Shown here piece after piece: positions 11,972 to 22,387 of a DNA stretch of 64,000 bases. Position 1 is the first letter of the stretch. Every line of letters starts with the position of its first letter. The notes under the pieces were generated by a model. It did no database searches, was not told the origin of the DNA, and worked only from the letters and a program-made list of their open reading frames with translations. The DNA comes from Polytrichum commune (Eukaryota; Streptophyta; Polytrichopsida; Polytrichales; Polytrichaceae): NCBI GenBank assembly GCA_950295325.1, contig OX485803.1:6016001-6080000 (forward strand), read 5' to 3'. The position numbers and the translations under genes are program-made.

Positions 11972-12008
11972 GAAAACCCAGTTGTAAAAGACGTGTTTTG
12001 TAGTAGTG
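11972..12008 (-). mobile_element. CACTA terminal inverted repeat (right end)
   Basis: On the minus strand the end reads CACTACTACAAAACACGTC, then TTTTACAACTGGG. The CACTA start and A-rich continuation match plant En/Spm ends. The three bases following on the plus strand are AGA; the partner copy of this duplication cannot be checked because the left end is not in the window. Confidence 0.75.
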
Positions 12009-13900
12009 AGAAATCATAAACCTTGAGGTGCACATGACTTGATACTTTTAGAAACATTATAGCAAATGATAAGCTTGTCATAATGACTCTTAAAGGGCAT
12101 GACACGCACATTACAGTTTGCACAAACTAATTTCATTTGTATTTTTAAGGCATTTTCAAACCAAAACCCTTTTTAAATACTATACAAATTGTTATAAGCT
12201 CCTATACATACATCAATTTTACTTATGTGTTCTTTAATCCTATCCTTACAATTATGTTTAGAAAGGTTCCTCTTTTGCACTCCTCATTGTTTGACTATTC
12301 TACTTTAAGCCAAATTTCTTTGGCAGTTGGATATTAATGACGATTTGTTAAATAGAAAATAGATACTTAGGCAAAGTTGAATGTTGAGATGGGAATGTGA
12401 TTCAATTCAAATATGAAGTTGACAAAATTTGACTCTTTGATTGTCTCATATTATGTTTTTCCAATAATTTTGATATTAAGATTAGCTTCAAAGAACCCAA
12501 ATTAGTTGCATGGGGGACAACCACATAAGTTTAGAAAATGTACCTTGTTAGCATGGGTGGATGAGAGGTATGTTTGTATGCAACAACTTCCTCTCATTGT
12601 GAAATTGTGAAGGACATATTTATGGTTGGACTTCAATATGACACTCTTGCACAAAACCTATCACATCTTTGTGAAGGGCTTCATTCATTGAAGGGCAATT
12701 TACACATCTAACATGCATTGAAGCCTCCATAATATGCCACAACCTGCATCCATATCAAGAAATAAGTTTTTTTTCTTCAGAATGGTGAGGTTCTAATATA
12801 TGAATACATTACGTTACCAAGAAGTTGGTGCAGAGCTAAAAGTGTGCAAATTAGCTATGCACAAACTTCTTGTAGGATGTGAAACATGCAATTAGTGCGA
12901 GATGATAGCAAATTTGAAATCGTATTCATAGCCATCTTCCTCATAATTTATGGAGCTCATATGAATATTTTTGTCATCATCAATGTGAAGATTCTTGAAT
13001 TCATTAGATGGTCATATAGGTTCTCCCCAATTATGTTGACTATTGAGCCTAGAATAATTAACAAATTATGAACACATCGTCCAATGTCTTTCAAACATAT
13101 GATGTCTTTTTGGTGTCTGTTCTTAAACTAACACCTAACCACTCAAATATAGATGCTCGATAGGAAAAAAAACTGACCATCATAAAAGGCCCACTTACCT
13201 TCTAAGTTATAAACAAGGTAACTTTGAAGTTATTTCTTGAATGTAAGGTAGACGTAACTAATTTTGGTTACTTATCTTAATCACACGCCTATATATGAGT
13301 GGTCACGGTATGTGATTTGGTATGGATCCAAATATGAATACCAAAAGACACGTGTCTTAAAGAGATTTGACTACGTGCTCAAAATCCCAACTGACCATTC
13401 TAAGCTCAACAATCAACACAACTAGGGAGGAACCTATATGACCACTTAATGAGCACGAGAATCTATCTTCACTTTGACAATGAAGTAGATTCTCATATGA
13501 GCTATGGAAATTGTGAAGAAAAGGACTATTAGCCTAATAGATGGGGTTTGAGGCAGTTGTTCAAAGGGCCCGCAATTGCGTTAGCTTCCGCATAGGCTGC
13601 AGTCATGGTGACTTCCAGGGCTGTAGGGCTCCCGACAACAACAACTATAGCATGGGCCTCAGCTGACGCCAATGTGGGCTCGATCGAAATATATAGCACG
13701 TATACATGGACCGAGCGGTAGTAGGGGGGCCTGGCTGAGCTAAGCTCATGCGCAAGGCCCTTTATGGCTTTGATTTTGAAAATGTCTAACGAATCATGTG
13801 TCTTATATCCTACATAGGAGAAGTGGGTTAGACTGAAAAAGTAACCATTTAAGAGCCATCTACCTTAAGGCGTGGATTGGTCCCAACTCCCCAAATAAAC
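12009..13900. other. AT-rich spacer with dispersed repeat family R1
   Basis: No gene seen. The block TTATGTTGACTATTGAGCCT at 13,030 also occurs at 9723 inside the transposon gene's sixth intron, with a diverged relative at 45,300. The flanking string TTAGTGCGAGAT near 12,893 recurs at 5619. These mark an old dispersed repeat. The rest holds no ORF with coding character. Confidence 0.4.
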
Positions 13901-13924
13901 CTCTTGGCCGAATAATGTAATGTC

Positions 13925-13930
13925 CACGTG
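13925..13930 (+). promoter_or_regulatory. G-box (CACGTG) in the presumed AAE3 promoter
   Basis: CACGTGTC at 13,925 is a G-box/ABRE-type site, bound in plants by bZIP or bHLH factors. It lies about 1.4 kb upstream of the AAE3 ATG but shortly before a possible non-coding first exon (up to about 14,115, CACCAG|GTTTGT) that could be spliced to an acceptor at 15,280 (ATTGCAG|GTGTC). The promoter role is inferred from position only. Confidence 0.3.
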
Positions 13931-15317
13931 TCGTCATCCCATTCGCTTGTGTCGATCGATTCCTAAAACACCCACACATTCATGCATGTCGCCACAAACG
14001 CACAAGAAATCCTTCAGAACTTATACTCACACTTCTCCTGCCCTTCGACTCCATCAATCTCCGACTTGAAATCGCCGCCTCAACGAAAAACGGCGACGCT
14101 CAGCTGCTTCACCAGGTTTGTTGGTTGTATGCTTAACTTATGTGTTATGTTGTCTTGTGTTCGGATTTGATATGATGTGAGTTTTGGGATTGTTGTGGTG
14201 CATTTGAATCTGAAGGGTGGAATCGTAGGAGCCTTAATTCGCAAGCATCGCTACTACACCTTCCCCCGCACTCCTCGAACCCTTTGAAATTCACATGAAG
14301 TTGAGATTCTCAGGTTGATCTTCGCTTTGTGTGGCGCCATTTTTGGGTTAAATTGGAATTTCTGGCGTTGATTTGCGCTTATTTGATGGTTGAAGGCATC
14401 CGTCCTCCGTGATCGATCGCGTGTTGTGGTTGTGGTTGTGGTTGAGGTTGTGGTTGAGGTTGTGGTTGAGGTTGTGATTGAGGTTGTGATTGAGGTTGAG
14501 GTTGTGGTGAGAAGTGCGTTGTTTTGGGTTTACTCTGTTTTTGGTGGTTTAGGAATTTCGTCCTTTTGGGAATTTCGCACTGATTCTTCATCAATTTTCT
14601 TTTATAGGGTTCTTGATTTGTTTCCATGCACCTTGCTTCATCTCAGGAATTGGTGGAAGGTGGAGATTCTTGGCGATCCTTTGACTGGAAAAAGTCTATG
14701 AATTGGATGGGGTTGGGCATGGATGAGTTTCTGTGTAGGATTACCAATTTGGGATTCTGTGTGTTTGATTATTTGTGATTTTGTTGTGTTCAGCTGATAA
14801 TTGGATCACGTTTGATGCTGTGGCATGGACGGTGATATAGTTGAATTTTGCTTGTTGTTGCTTCTCTTTCTGAATCCACTGGTCCTCAGTTCTCGAATAG
14901 AAATAACTGATTTTTTTTCTTTTTTCTTTTCTAAAGAGTTATATGAAATCATTGGAATTTTTGTGGAGGAGCGAAATTACTTTATGTTCATGTTAAACCC
15001 TTGCAGAAGGACTCTGGAGCTATTGTCTACCCTGACAAAATTTGCACTTCTCTTTCCCTCTGCAAAAAATTGCTTTGCAAGTGTTGTTCTTTGAATTCAC
15101 ACATGAGCAGGCATTTTCTAGGGTAGGTTAGGTAATTAGCTTGACTTTATTGATTCACTGTGCAAATGCAAGTGGCGATTTCATGTGATTGCCTCCTTTC
15201 AAGAAAAATTACTAGGTGAAGAAAGTTCTTTCTGTTCTATTCACCAGATAGTAATGAAATGTTGCACCCCTCATTGCAGGTGTCATCATTAGTTAGTTTG
15301 AAGAAGAAAACAACATA
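13931..15317 (+). other. Putative 5' leader and first intron of AAE3
   Basis: A possible untranslated exon ends at 14,115 with CACCAG|GTTTGTTGG, and a clear acceptor TTGCAG lies at about 15,275-15,280, 38 bases before the ATG. Between them there is no convincing ORF; T-rich, G-rich intron-like sequence predominates. The open stretch at 13,982-14,170 could be an upstream ORF. Confidence 0.35.
14423..14511 (+). repeat. GGTTGT/GGTTGA hexamer array
   Basis: About fourteen hexamers alternate as GGTTGT, GGTTGA and GATTGA with a 12-bp higher-order period. The G-doublets spaced by four bases could form a two-tetrad quadruplex on the plus strand. It lies in the presumed first intron of AAE3. On the minus strand it reads as a Gln-Pro/Ser repeat, which I take as a shadow. 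Confidence 0.75.
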
Positions 15318-18300
15318 ATGGGACACTTGACTTTAAATGGGTTGCTTGAGAAGTCTGCTTCAGAATTTGGCTTGCAGCAAGCTCTTGTTGCATCGGGTGG
15401 TCCTCAATTTACACACAAGGAGCTTCAGGTGGCCATTGACAATGCAGCTGCTCAGCTTCGCCGGATTGGTGTGAAGCCTGGCAATCTGGTGTCACTTGCA
15501 TTCCCTAACACTCTTGAGGTATGTAATGTCTTGTGGAATTTGACCCTAAATATTGAACATTAAATTTTTCTTTTATTGTTATTGCAGGAAGATAGGTGTC
15601 CAATGTAGAGTATGTTCATCATTAGTAAAATAAATTTGTTGGTATCTTCTCACATAGCATTCTTAAGTGGTGTAGTGGTTAGTCTCCCTAAATGAGCATC
15701 CTGGAGGGTATACACTTGGCGAGATTCCTTTTGCAAGGTCTTTAACTTGAATTTAAATAGATTTATCCTTTATTTCAACAGGACATTTGGTTTCCAGTGC
15801 TTAGTGTGTGGTTTAAATGAAGAACATTCTATGAGGGCCAAACTCATTTTGGCATGCCAAGGGTGATAAAATGAGTTTGGCCCTCCATTAACCAATATAG
15901 AATGTCCTTTGTTCAAACCCCACACCAATTCCAAGCATGCATTGAAAACTTACCGAACATGGAAAGTGTTGTCTGGAAAACATCGGACTCCTGACCAAAA
16001 GTCCTGTTAAATTAGAGGATAACTCTAGTAGATAGGAGAAGGCTTTATCTGAAGATAGATAACAATGAGGTGACCACCAATGAGAGCTTGCCACTTGACA
16101 ATACTCACAATTCATGTGTAAAATCAAGGACCTTGATCTTGGATTTATTCTTGAGGCTAGAATAGAAAGAGAACGTCCTCACACATGCTTAAGAATGCTA
16201 TGCATCTATCAAACCTTTGTTAATCTGTATTTCTCCTCAGTCTATTTTAACACAATTTAATCTCTTGACCCCCTTGTCTGTTGTGGCACAGTTTGTTGTG
16301 GTCTTCCTAGCTGTGACAAGAGTGAAGGCTATAGCTGCACCTTTGAATGCTGCCTACACAGAGGACGAATTTAAATTCTACCTGGAAGATGCAGGTTCTA
16401 CATTGCTTTTAGTGCCTGGTTTGGAGGGAAATAAAGCAGCGGAAGCTGCTGCCACACAGCTAAGCCTTCCAATTGCGGGGGTACACTTGGAGAAAGGGGA
16501 GTCTGGCAGTGGCGAGGTTAAATTGATGCCCAAGGCAAAGCTTGAATTGGCCCCAGAGCCTGAGGTAAAAAAACCTCATGTCCAGCTAAGTTCAATTAAA
16601 GTTTCTGTGAAGGATGACTCTTCCCTTGTTCTCTTTGTGCATTCTGCGAGATAACAGCAGTTATGTAGTTTTTAGAGACTGTAAGGTCACACTGACCCTG
16701 AAAGTGAAAGTTTCAGATCTTTGGTCGGTGAAAGTTACAGTGTCATTCTGTCTTTCCATTTGACTCCTGAATGTGTAGAAGGCCAGTTGTTATCCTCTAA
16801 TTCAACATGTCATTTGGTGGGGAGTTTGCATACAGCACCTTCTATGTTCATTAAGTTTTTGGTGGATGCTTGGAGGCAGTTTGGAGATTTAAACAAAAGA
16901 ACATTCTATATTGGTTCATTGAGGGTCAAACTCATTTTGGCATGCCAAAAAGGTTTTTTAAAATAATTTTAAACCTCAATGAAAAACTGAAAGAGATTTC
17001 TCTTCATTCAAATTCAAACCCTGCCTCCGAGCATGCACCACAAGTAGAAAGAAATAATCGATATTGTATGCAAACCAACACATGGAAAATAATATGGGAC
17101 CAACTCCTGACTAGAAGTCCCATTGAGTTCAAAGATAACTCTGTTATCTGTATTTGTTTGATCCTAACCTCCATGCGGAAAGCAGATGCAATTGGACAAT
17201 AAATGTTGATAAGGTTTCTTATGGAGGAGAGTTTTGACTTGCTTATTGTTATTCTCTCCAGGATGGACCTGGTCCCAAACCGGAAGAGGGAGATGAAGCC
17301 CTATTCCTGCACACATCCGGGACGACAAGTCGCCCAAAAGGCGTACCGCTAACTCAAAAAAACCTTGCATCGTCAGTTTTAAACATTATTGCCACATATG
17401 AATTGCAACCTTCAGATCGGACATTAATTGTGATGCCCTTATTCCATGTTCACGGGCTTATGGCAAGTCTTCTATCGACGCTCGTTTCGGGAGGAGCAGC
17501 CATCCTTCCTGCTGCGGGACGATTCTCTGCATCAACTTTTTGGGCTGACATCAAAAATTACCAAATCACGTGGTATACTGCGGTTCCGACAATTCACCAA
17601 ATTTTGTTGAAATTGCACAAGAGCAAACCCGAGGGCGAGTACCCAAAATTGCGGTTCATTCGTAGCTGTAGCTCCAGCCTAGCGCCTGTGGTGCTTGCAG
17701 ATCTTGAAATGTCTTTTCATGCTCCTGTGCTGGAGGCATATGCCATGACAGAGGCAAGTCATCAAATGACTTCAAATCCTTTACCCAATCACGGAGCCCA
17801 TAAACCCGGAACGGTTGGGAAGGGGACGGGAATTGAACTTGCCATTCTCAGTGACACAGGAGAGATTTTGAAGCCAGGGGAAATTGGAGAAGTTTGCATC
17901 AAGGGGCCCAATGTGACGTCTGGGTACCGGAACAATCCGGATGCAAACAAGACGGCATATGAGTTTGGGTGGTTCCATACCGGTGACCGTGGTAAATTGG
18001 ATGAGGAAGGTTACCTTACTTTGACTGGTCGTATCAAGGAGCTCATTAATCGTGGAGGTATGTAACTGGTTTCTCACGCATGTAGAAAAATGCTCGTGTG
18101 CATGGTTTTAAGGTTTACATGACAGTCTGGGTCCTAGAAGCTTGGGGTCCCAAAAACCCCCTTAATGGACCTTACTTTCAGACTTAAAATTGGACCCGAA
18201 GTTTGAAGATTGGTTTCCCCAAAGATTATTTTCACGAGTGGGGACCGCTGAGATATGGCTGGAAAGTGATGCCACATAAGTGCCACTTCATTTTTTCATA

Positions 18301-19274
18301 CTTAGAACCCTTTTTGCTCAATGTTTTGCTACGCCTGCATCTCTTCAGTACTAAGTGTGTCTCACTAGCAATGAAATCTCCATTCAGGTTGGAGTTGGTA
18401 TTGAGGGTGCAAAGCTCTTGACATTTTGTGTTTTACAGGAGAGAAAATTTCACCACTGGAGATTGATGCTGTTCTGCTCTCACACCCAGCTGTGTCGGAG
18501 GCTGTTGCTTTCGCAGCACCTGATGAACATTACGGCGAAGAGGTAAAAATCTTGAACAATCAATACTGTATGTGGACAACCCTTTTTTTTTTGTCAAGGA
18601 ATCTTTAGGATAAGTAGAGCTATCCTTTAACTCAATTGGCCTTTTCGTTGGGAGTCGGTTCCCTATGATTTGGTGTTGGTTTTTTTTCATAAAAAATCAA
18701 TTTCTTTCCACTTGTGATGCATCCTTGGAGGTAAGTGATTGGATGTAAACAAAGAGCAACTTATTTTAGTATGTAGAGGGCCAAACTCGTTTTAGGACCT
18801 CTTGGTATGCCAAATTGACTTTGATCCTCAATGCACCAATATAGAATGTTCTTTGCTCAAACCTTTACACTACCTCCAAGCATACACTGAAAACTTACCA
18901 AACATAGAAAGTGTTGTATGCAAAACAACCCACTCCCAACCAAAATTCATGTTGAGTTAGGAGAAAACACTAAGTTAGTATCTTCTCGGATTTATATCTG
19001 CAAAATGGTTTGGTACTTGAACTATGAATAAAATCATGTGAAGCTTATTTATGAAAAGGGTCCTTTGGATGTCGCACAGGTGAATGCAGGGATTGTGTTG
19101 AACAAAGGAGCGGAGAATACAACTGAGAAGGATATTACTGATCATTGCAAGAAAAACTTGGCGCCTTTTAAGATACCAAAACGTATTTTCTTTGCAGACG
19201 AGTTGCCACGCACTGCAACAGGCAAGATTCAGAGGCGGATGGTTGCTGAACACTTCCTAAAGCCCTCTGCTTAG
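15318..19274 (+). CDS. AAE3: Oxalate--CoA ligase (acyl-activating enzyme 3), 5 coding exons
   Basis: Exons: 15318-15518, 16292-16564, 17262-18057, 18439-18542, 19080-19274; phases agree and give 522 residues against about 514 in Arabidopsis AAE3. The enzyme adenylates oxalate with ATP and transfers it to CoA, the first step of CoA-dependent oxalate breakdown in the cytosol. Adenylate-forming motifs are all present: ALFLHTSGTTSRPKGVP (exon 3 start), EAYAMTEASHQM, GWFHTGDRG, LTGRIKELINRGGEKISPLE across the exon 3/4 junction, and the C-terminal lysine motif PRTATGKIQRR. The start ATG lies 38 bases after an acceptor and matches the family N-terminus. The exon 2 end is the least certain point: the frame stays open to 16,654 and there reads SSLVLFVHSAR, which may be a decayed relative of the LFLHTSGTT segment. 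Introns 1, 2 and 4 each carry a foldback element. No break is seen. Confidence 0.9.
15758..16030. mobile_element. Foldback element A in AAE3 intron 1
   Basis: Two long arms are inverted copies. The centre has a perfect 18-bp inverted repeat, GAGGGCCAAACTCATTTT at 15,833-15,850 against 15,868-15,885. Outer arms pair imperfectly (GAACATTCTAT with ATAGAATGTCC, and AACAGGACATTTGG with CCAAAAGTCCTGTT). Exact ends and target duplication are not resolved. Confidence 0.75.
16785..17145. mobile_element. Foldback element B in AAE3 intron 2
   Basis: The centre repeats the family core GGGTCAAACTCATTTTGGCA at 16,923. The left arm, reverse-complemented, matches the right arm: CCTCCAAGCATCCACCA with CCTCCGAGCATGCACCA, and TGTATGCAAACTCCCCACC with TGTATGCAAACCAACACA. 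Same family as the elements in introns 1 and 4. Confidence 0.7.
18610..18970. mobile_element. Foldback element C in AAE3 intron 4
   Basis: The core GAGGGCCAAACTCGTTTT at 18,776 and the right arm (CCAATATAGAATGTTCTTTG, CTCCAAGCATACACTG, GAAAGTGTTGTATGC) match elements A and B. The left arm (CTTTAACTCAATTGGCC...GCATCCTTGGAGGTAAG) pairs with it imperfectly. Confidence 0.7.
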
Positions 19275-20094
19275 AGAAGTAAATGATGTCCAAGGATATG
19301 TTGACGGATTTAAATTCCTGTTGTTGCTAGTCTTTGAGGATCACAAAGAGCATGAGGCTGGAGAAATTTTCTTAAAACATGTAAACTCTCAGGTGCTATA
19401 AAATAATTCATCACTGTGATGTCTAAATTACAATGTCACCTTCTTTTAAGTCTTCATGTCCTTTTTTTGTGCTGCAATTTAATACCAATATGTCTACAGT
19501 TCATGATGAAATAGCAAATGTTTGTGTGGGCATTTACTCACAATTTGCTTTAATGTTTTTCACATAAAGTAAAAGTGGTCCTAGAAGCACAAACCTCTGC
19601 AGCACATGAAGAGAACAGTAGCTTTGACTCAAGACTACGCCAACAAGGAGAGCAAAAGTACAAAACAGGATTGAACTCTGATAAAGCAATACACAAGAAA
19701 TGCAGCTTGGGTTTAGGTTGCATGCATAGCACGGTGCACAGGGTAAGCTTGTTCAGTATTCAGAGGTGCCCACTTCTACCAAAGCAGAACTTCAAAGAAG
19801 TTTGTTCGCTGATGAAAGTGGTACGAGCTTAGTGTGGTTAACTTTACCTTGAAGCTCCCCTTTGCTGTTCTTTGCATCCTGCGTCCACTAATTGAATGAT
19901 CATGGAATGACCCCAAAAAAATTGAGAGTTTCCTGTACAGGTAAACAGTATTAGGCAGAGACAGTTGTTCTGCATCCAATTAGAGCATCCGTCATTGATG
20001 AACTGAGTTTTAAGTGTGATGATGTTATTGCAACCCATTCACTATACATACATGAAGAGTGAAAACTCCCAAGTGTTTGAAAGAGTTGAGAAGT
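19275..20094. other. AAE3 3' flank, no gene recognised
   Basis: Contains the presumed AAE3 3' untranslated region (A/T-rich, for example CTATAAAATAATTC at 19,396) and then short open frames without family resemblance. No terminal repeat was noticed. Confidence 0.4.
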
Positions 20095-20097
20095 TCA

Positions 20098-20232
20098 TAT
20101 CTTTGCTGCATCCGGCACAGATTTGGAGGGCCGCCCCAGAATGGAAGTGGGATGGCCCAATTTTGCACAGGCTTTCACACCGTGTTTTCCGATGTACCCT
20201 GTAGCACTTACAACGAGAATCCTGCTCTTGCC
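20098..20232 (-). pseudogene. Fragment of PCBER/isoflavone-reductase-like gene, N-terminal part
   Basis: The minus strand reads KSRILVVSATGYIGKHGVKA followed by CAKLGHPTSILGRPSKS, the Rossmann-fold NADPH-binding start of NmrA-type reductases (phenylcoumaran benzylic ether or isoflavone reductase family, normally GATGYIGKHIV). Only about 45 residues are present, then the frame ends. With the opposite-strand piece at 20,553 it forms a broken, internally inverted relic. Confidence 0.65.
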
Positions 20233-20552
20233 CACCCTGACACCCCAAAATGGAAGAAAGGTTGGAAGAAAGTTTGGTGCACTGAACAACTCATACAACA
20301 GGGTGAATGGTATCAACTCAGATCAGTCGGTGCAGGCTTAAGAAATGGATGTACTATAGTAAAACACACTTTCTAAGACCACAAAACTAGAACCACATGG
20401 TGTGAAGAGACAATTGACATACTGCTCTACACTTATTCACAACAAGAAAATCTGAGGAAATGTAATTACAACTGATTTTGTATGTATGTAAAATTTGAAC
20501 TCAGTTTGTTACTAAGTTCGTACCAGTGAGTACCATACTAAGAATGCAGGGG

Positions 20553-20680
20553 GATCTTTTAAGCAACAAATACTGGCCTTGTGGAGGCTCAGGAGCAAGC
20601 AGATATGGTCATCTCCGCTGTTGGAACGGATCACTTGTTGGACCAGGCTATCCAAGAAGTTGGCCACATCAGGGTTGTAT
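20553..20680 (+). pseudogene. Second PCBER-like fragment, inverted and frameshifted
   Basis: After an acceptor-like ATGCAG the plus strand reads GDLLSNKY and, after a frameshift, LVEAQEQADMVISAVGTDHL followed by LDQAIQEVGHIRVV. In PCBER-like reductases the matching part is a GDL-x-LV-x6-VDVVIS-x-VG segment immediately downstream of the NADPH motif. The orientation is opposite to the N-terminal fragment 320 bp away, so an inversion took place after the gene broke. Confidence 0.6.
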
Positions 20681-20699
20681 ATATTATCCACCAACATTT

Positions 20700-21930
20700 T
20701 TTACCACACAATCATATATACCAGCGATAACTATGATTAAATTCTGTTTACCGAAGTTTTCTTTTTATTTTCACTAAGCTTCATCTCACTAACATTACCT
20801 CTGTTTCATTACATGAGTGCACACCTTGTTTCCCTCCTTTCAGTATTTCTCAATTTTTATGGTACTCTTTCCGAACTATCTATGCAATGTTATCATGCTG
20901 TGAGATATGCAGGTGTTATTCGGTTACTTTTCTTGATCGGACGAATATAATGGATCAAAGAACATATACCATAAACATGTCCGAAGATAGGCGACAATAG
21001 TGAGGTGTCGACTATTTATGAGAGCTTTTCCACTTGACCATGCTCGATGGCATTCATGCATGCAATTTGCAAGGACCTCGTCTCTTGGGAACTTATTCTT
21101 GAAGCAAGGGTTTAAAGTTTAAGGAGTGTCCTTTCCTTACAAGGCTTGAGGTTGCAATGCATACCCTTATGGTCGATTGACTTGAGATTTTTACATCATT
21201 TCTTGATGAAGCATTGTCGAGGAGGAGGCTTATAGGCCTTTCCCGAAATGCACGCCTGTGAGGCGGCCACATCGCTTTCTTTTTTCTAGTTAACTATATT
21301 TAGTTACATAATTATAGTTGTTTGATTTTTTTCTAGTTGACTATAGTTGTTCTTCAATATGGTCTTATTTTTCTCTAGTTGATTATAGTTGTTTTTTAAA
21401 TTGGTTTGAAAATTTTCTAGTTGCTCCCTAAAATGTATTGAAAAAAATCTAGTTAACTATAATTATTTTGGCAGTTGTCCAAGGTCTGCACTATTGTCAT
21501 GGATAATTGTAATTAAGATTAAAAAACACTTAAAAAGTGTCAGGTTATGCAACACTATAAATCTATAATCCCCACAAAAGTTTACAAGGAATGACAAAAA
21601 ATGGGTGGGTTAGCATGTAGTGTTCGTCAAACAAAATAAAACCAAAGAAAGTGAAGTACAACCATCAAAATTACTCCCAAGCACTTACATCTTGTATTAT
21701 AGTTGGGCAAGTCAGATTGGTAATGTGGTCATGGTTCTGATCAATATACTTTGTTTTTCCCTCTCCTTATTCCTCTTAAATAAAACCAAAGAAATCAAAC
21801 CATCAACTTCTGAAACAATAGTTGTGCGCAAACATACATCAAGAATGACCAAAGGCGGAGACATATACTTAATTTGAGGACAATTGAAATAAAAAGACAA
21901 TAAATTAGGTATGCATTCTTTCGTGTGGAT
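20700..21930. other. Spacer with dispersed repeat R2 and a TCTAGTT repeat
   Basis: At 20,913-21,150 lies a copy of repeat R2 (GGTGTTATTCGGTTACTTTTCTT...), also at about 49,150 and 62,263; part of it matches 16,050-16,190 in AAE3 intron 1. At 21,287-21,470 four or five imperfect ~50-bp copies contain TCTAGTTGACTATAGTTGTT. No gene is seen. Confidence 0.45.
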
Positions 21931-21939
21931 TTTAGATAA

Positions 21940-22387
21940 ATTTGTGGGAAATCTAACTCCTCCAAGGCACGTAGGTTGTTTGATCCGGGAGGAAACTCCT
22001 CCAAAGCCTCACATTCTTGCTTGTCAAGTTCTCAAAGACTCCTCAACCCACCAAATCCTTCCGGTATGTTCCTCAAAGATTGACGTTGCAACAAATCCAA
22101 CTCCTCTGAAGGACGTAGGTTGCTTAATCCGGGAGGAAACTCCTCCAAAACCTCACATTCTTCCATGTCAAATTCTTGAGACTCATCACCCCTCCAAGTC
22201 CTTCCATTTTCTTCCTCAAAGACTAACATTTCGACATATCCAAATCCTCCAAGGCACATAGGTTGCTCAATCCGGGAGGGAACTCAACCAAATCTTCACT
22301 ATCTTGAATCTAAAGTTTCTTGAAATTTACCATCCCACAAAATATTTCCCGTATCTTCCTCAAAAAACCACATCCACACAAATTCAA
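21940..22387 (-). pseudogene. Decayed LRR units beyond the NLR stop codon
   Basis: Three degenerate relatives of the 144-bp LRR unit continue past the stop at 22,388, with pieces such as EEFPPGLSNLRPSEELDLLQ and NIPEGFGGLRSL in different frames and interrupted by stops. The present array is therefore the surviving part of a longer one. Confidence 0.75.

Larger units (their letters stand above)
1..12008. mobile_element. Large CACTA (En/Spm)-like DNA transposon, left end outside window
   Basis: The right terminus is seen directly: read on the minus strand from 12008 it begins CACTACTACAAAACACGTC, the form of plant CACTA terminal inverted repeats. Inside lie a leftward gene at the window edge, a rightward gene with Transposase_24-like and DUF8039-like parts, and short motifs of the form TTACT-N6-AGTAA in introns and near the right end, as expected of subterminal transposase-binding repeats. 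No matching left terminus was found in the window, so the element should extend left of base 1. That the two divergent genes belong to one element is inferred from continuity; nested elements would look similar. Confidence 0.6.

Noticed and set aside
14379-14627. Minus-strand Gln-Pro/Ser-rich ORF
   Set aside because: Product of the GGTTGT/GGTTGA hexamer array in a likely intron; no homology or start context.
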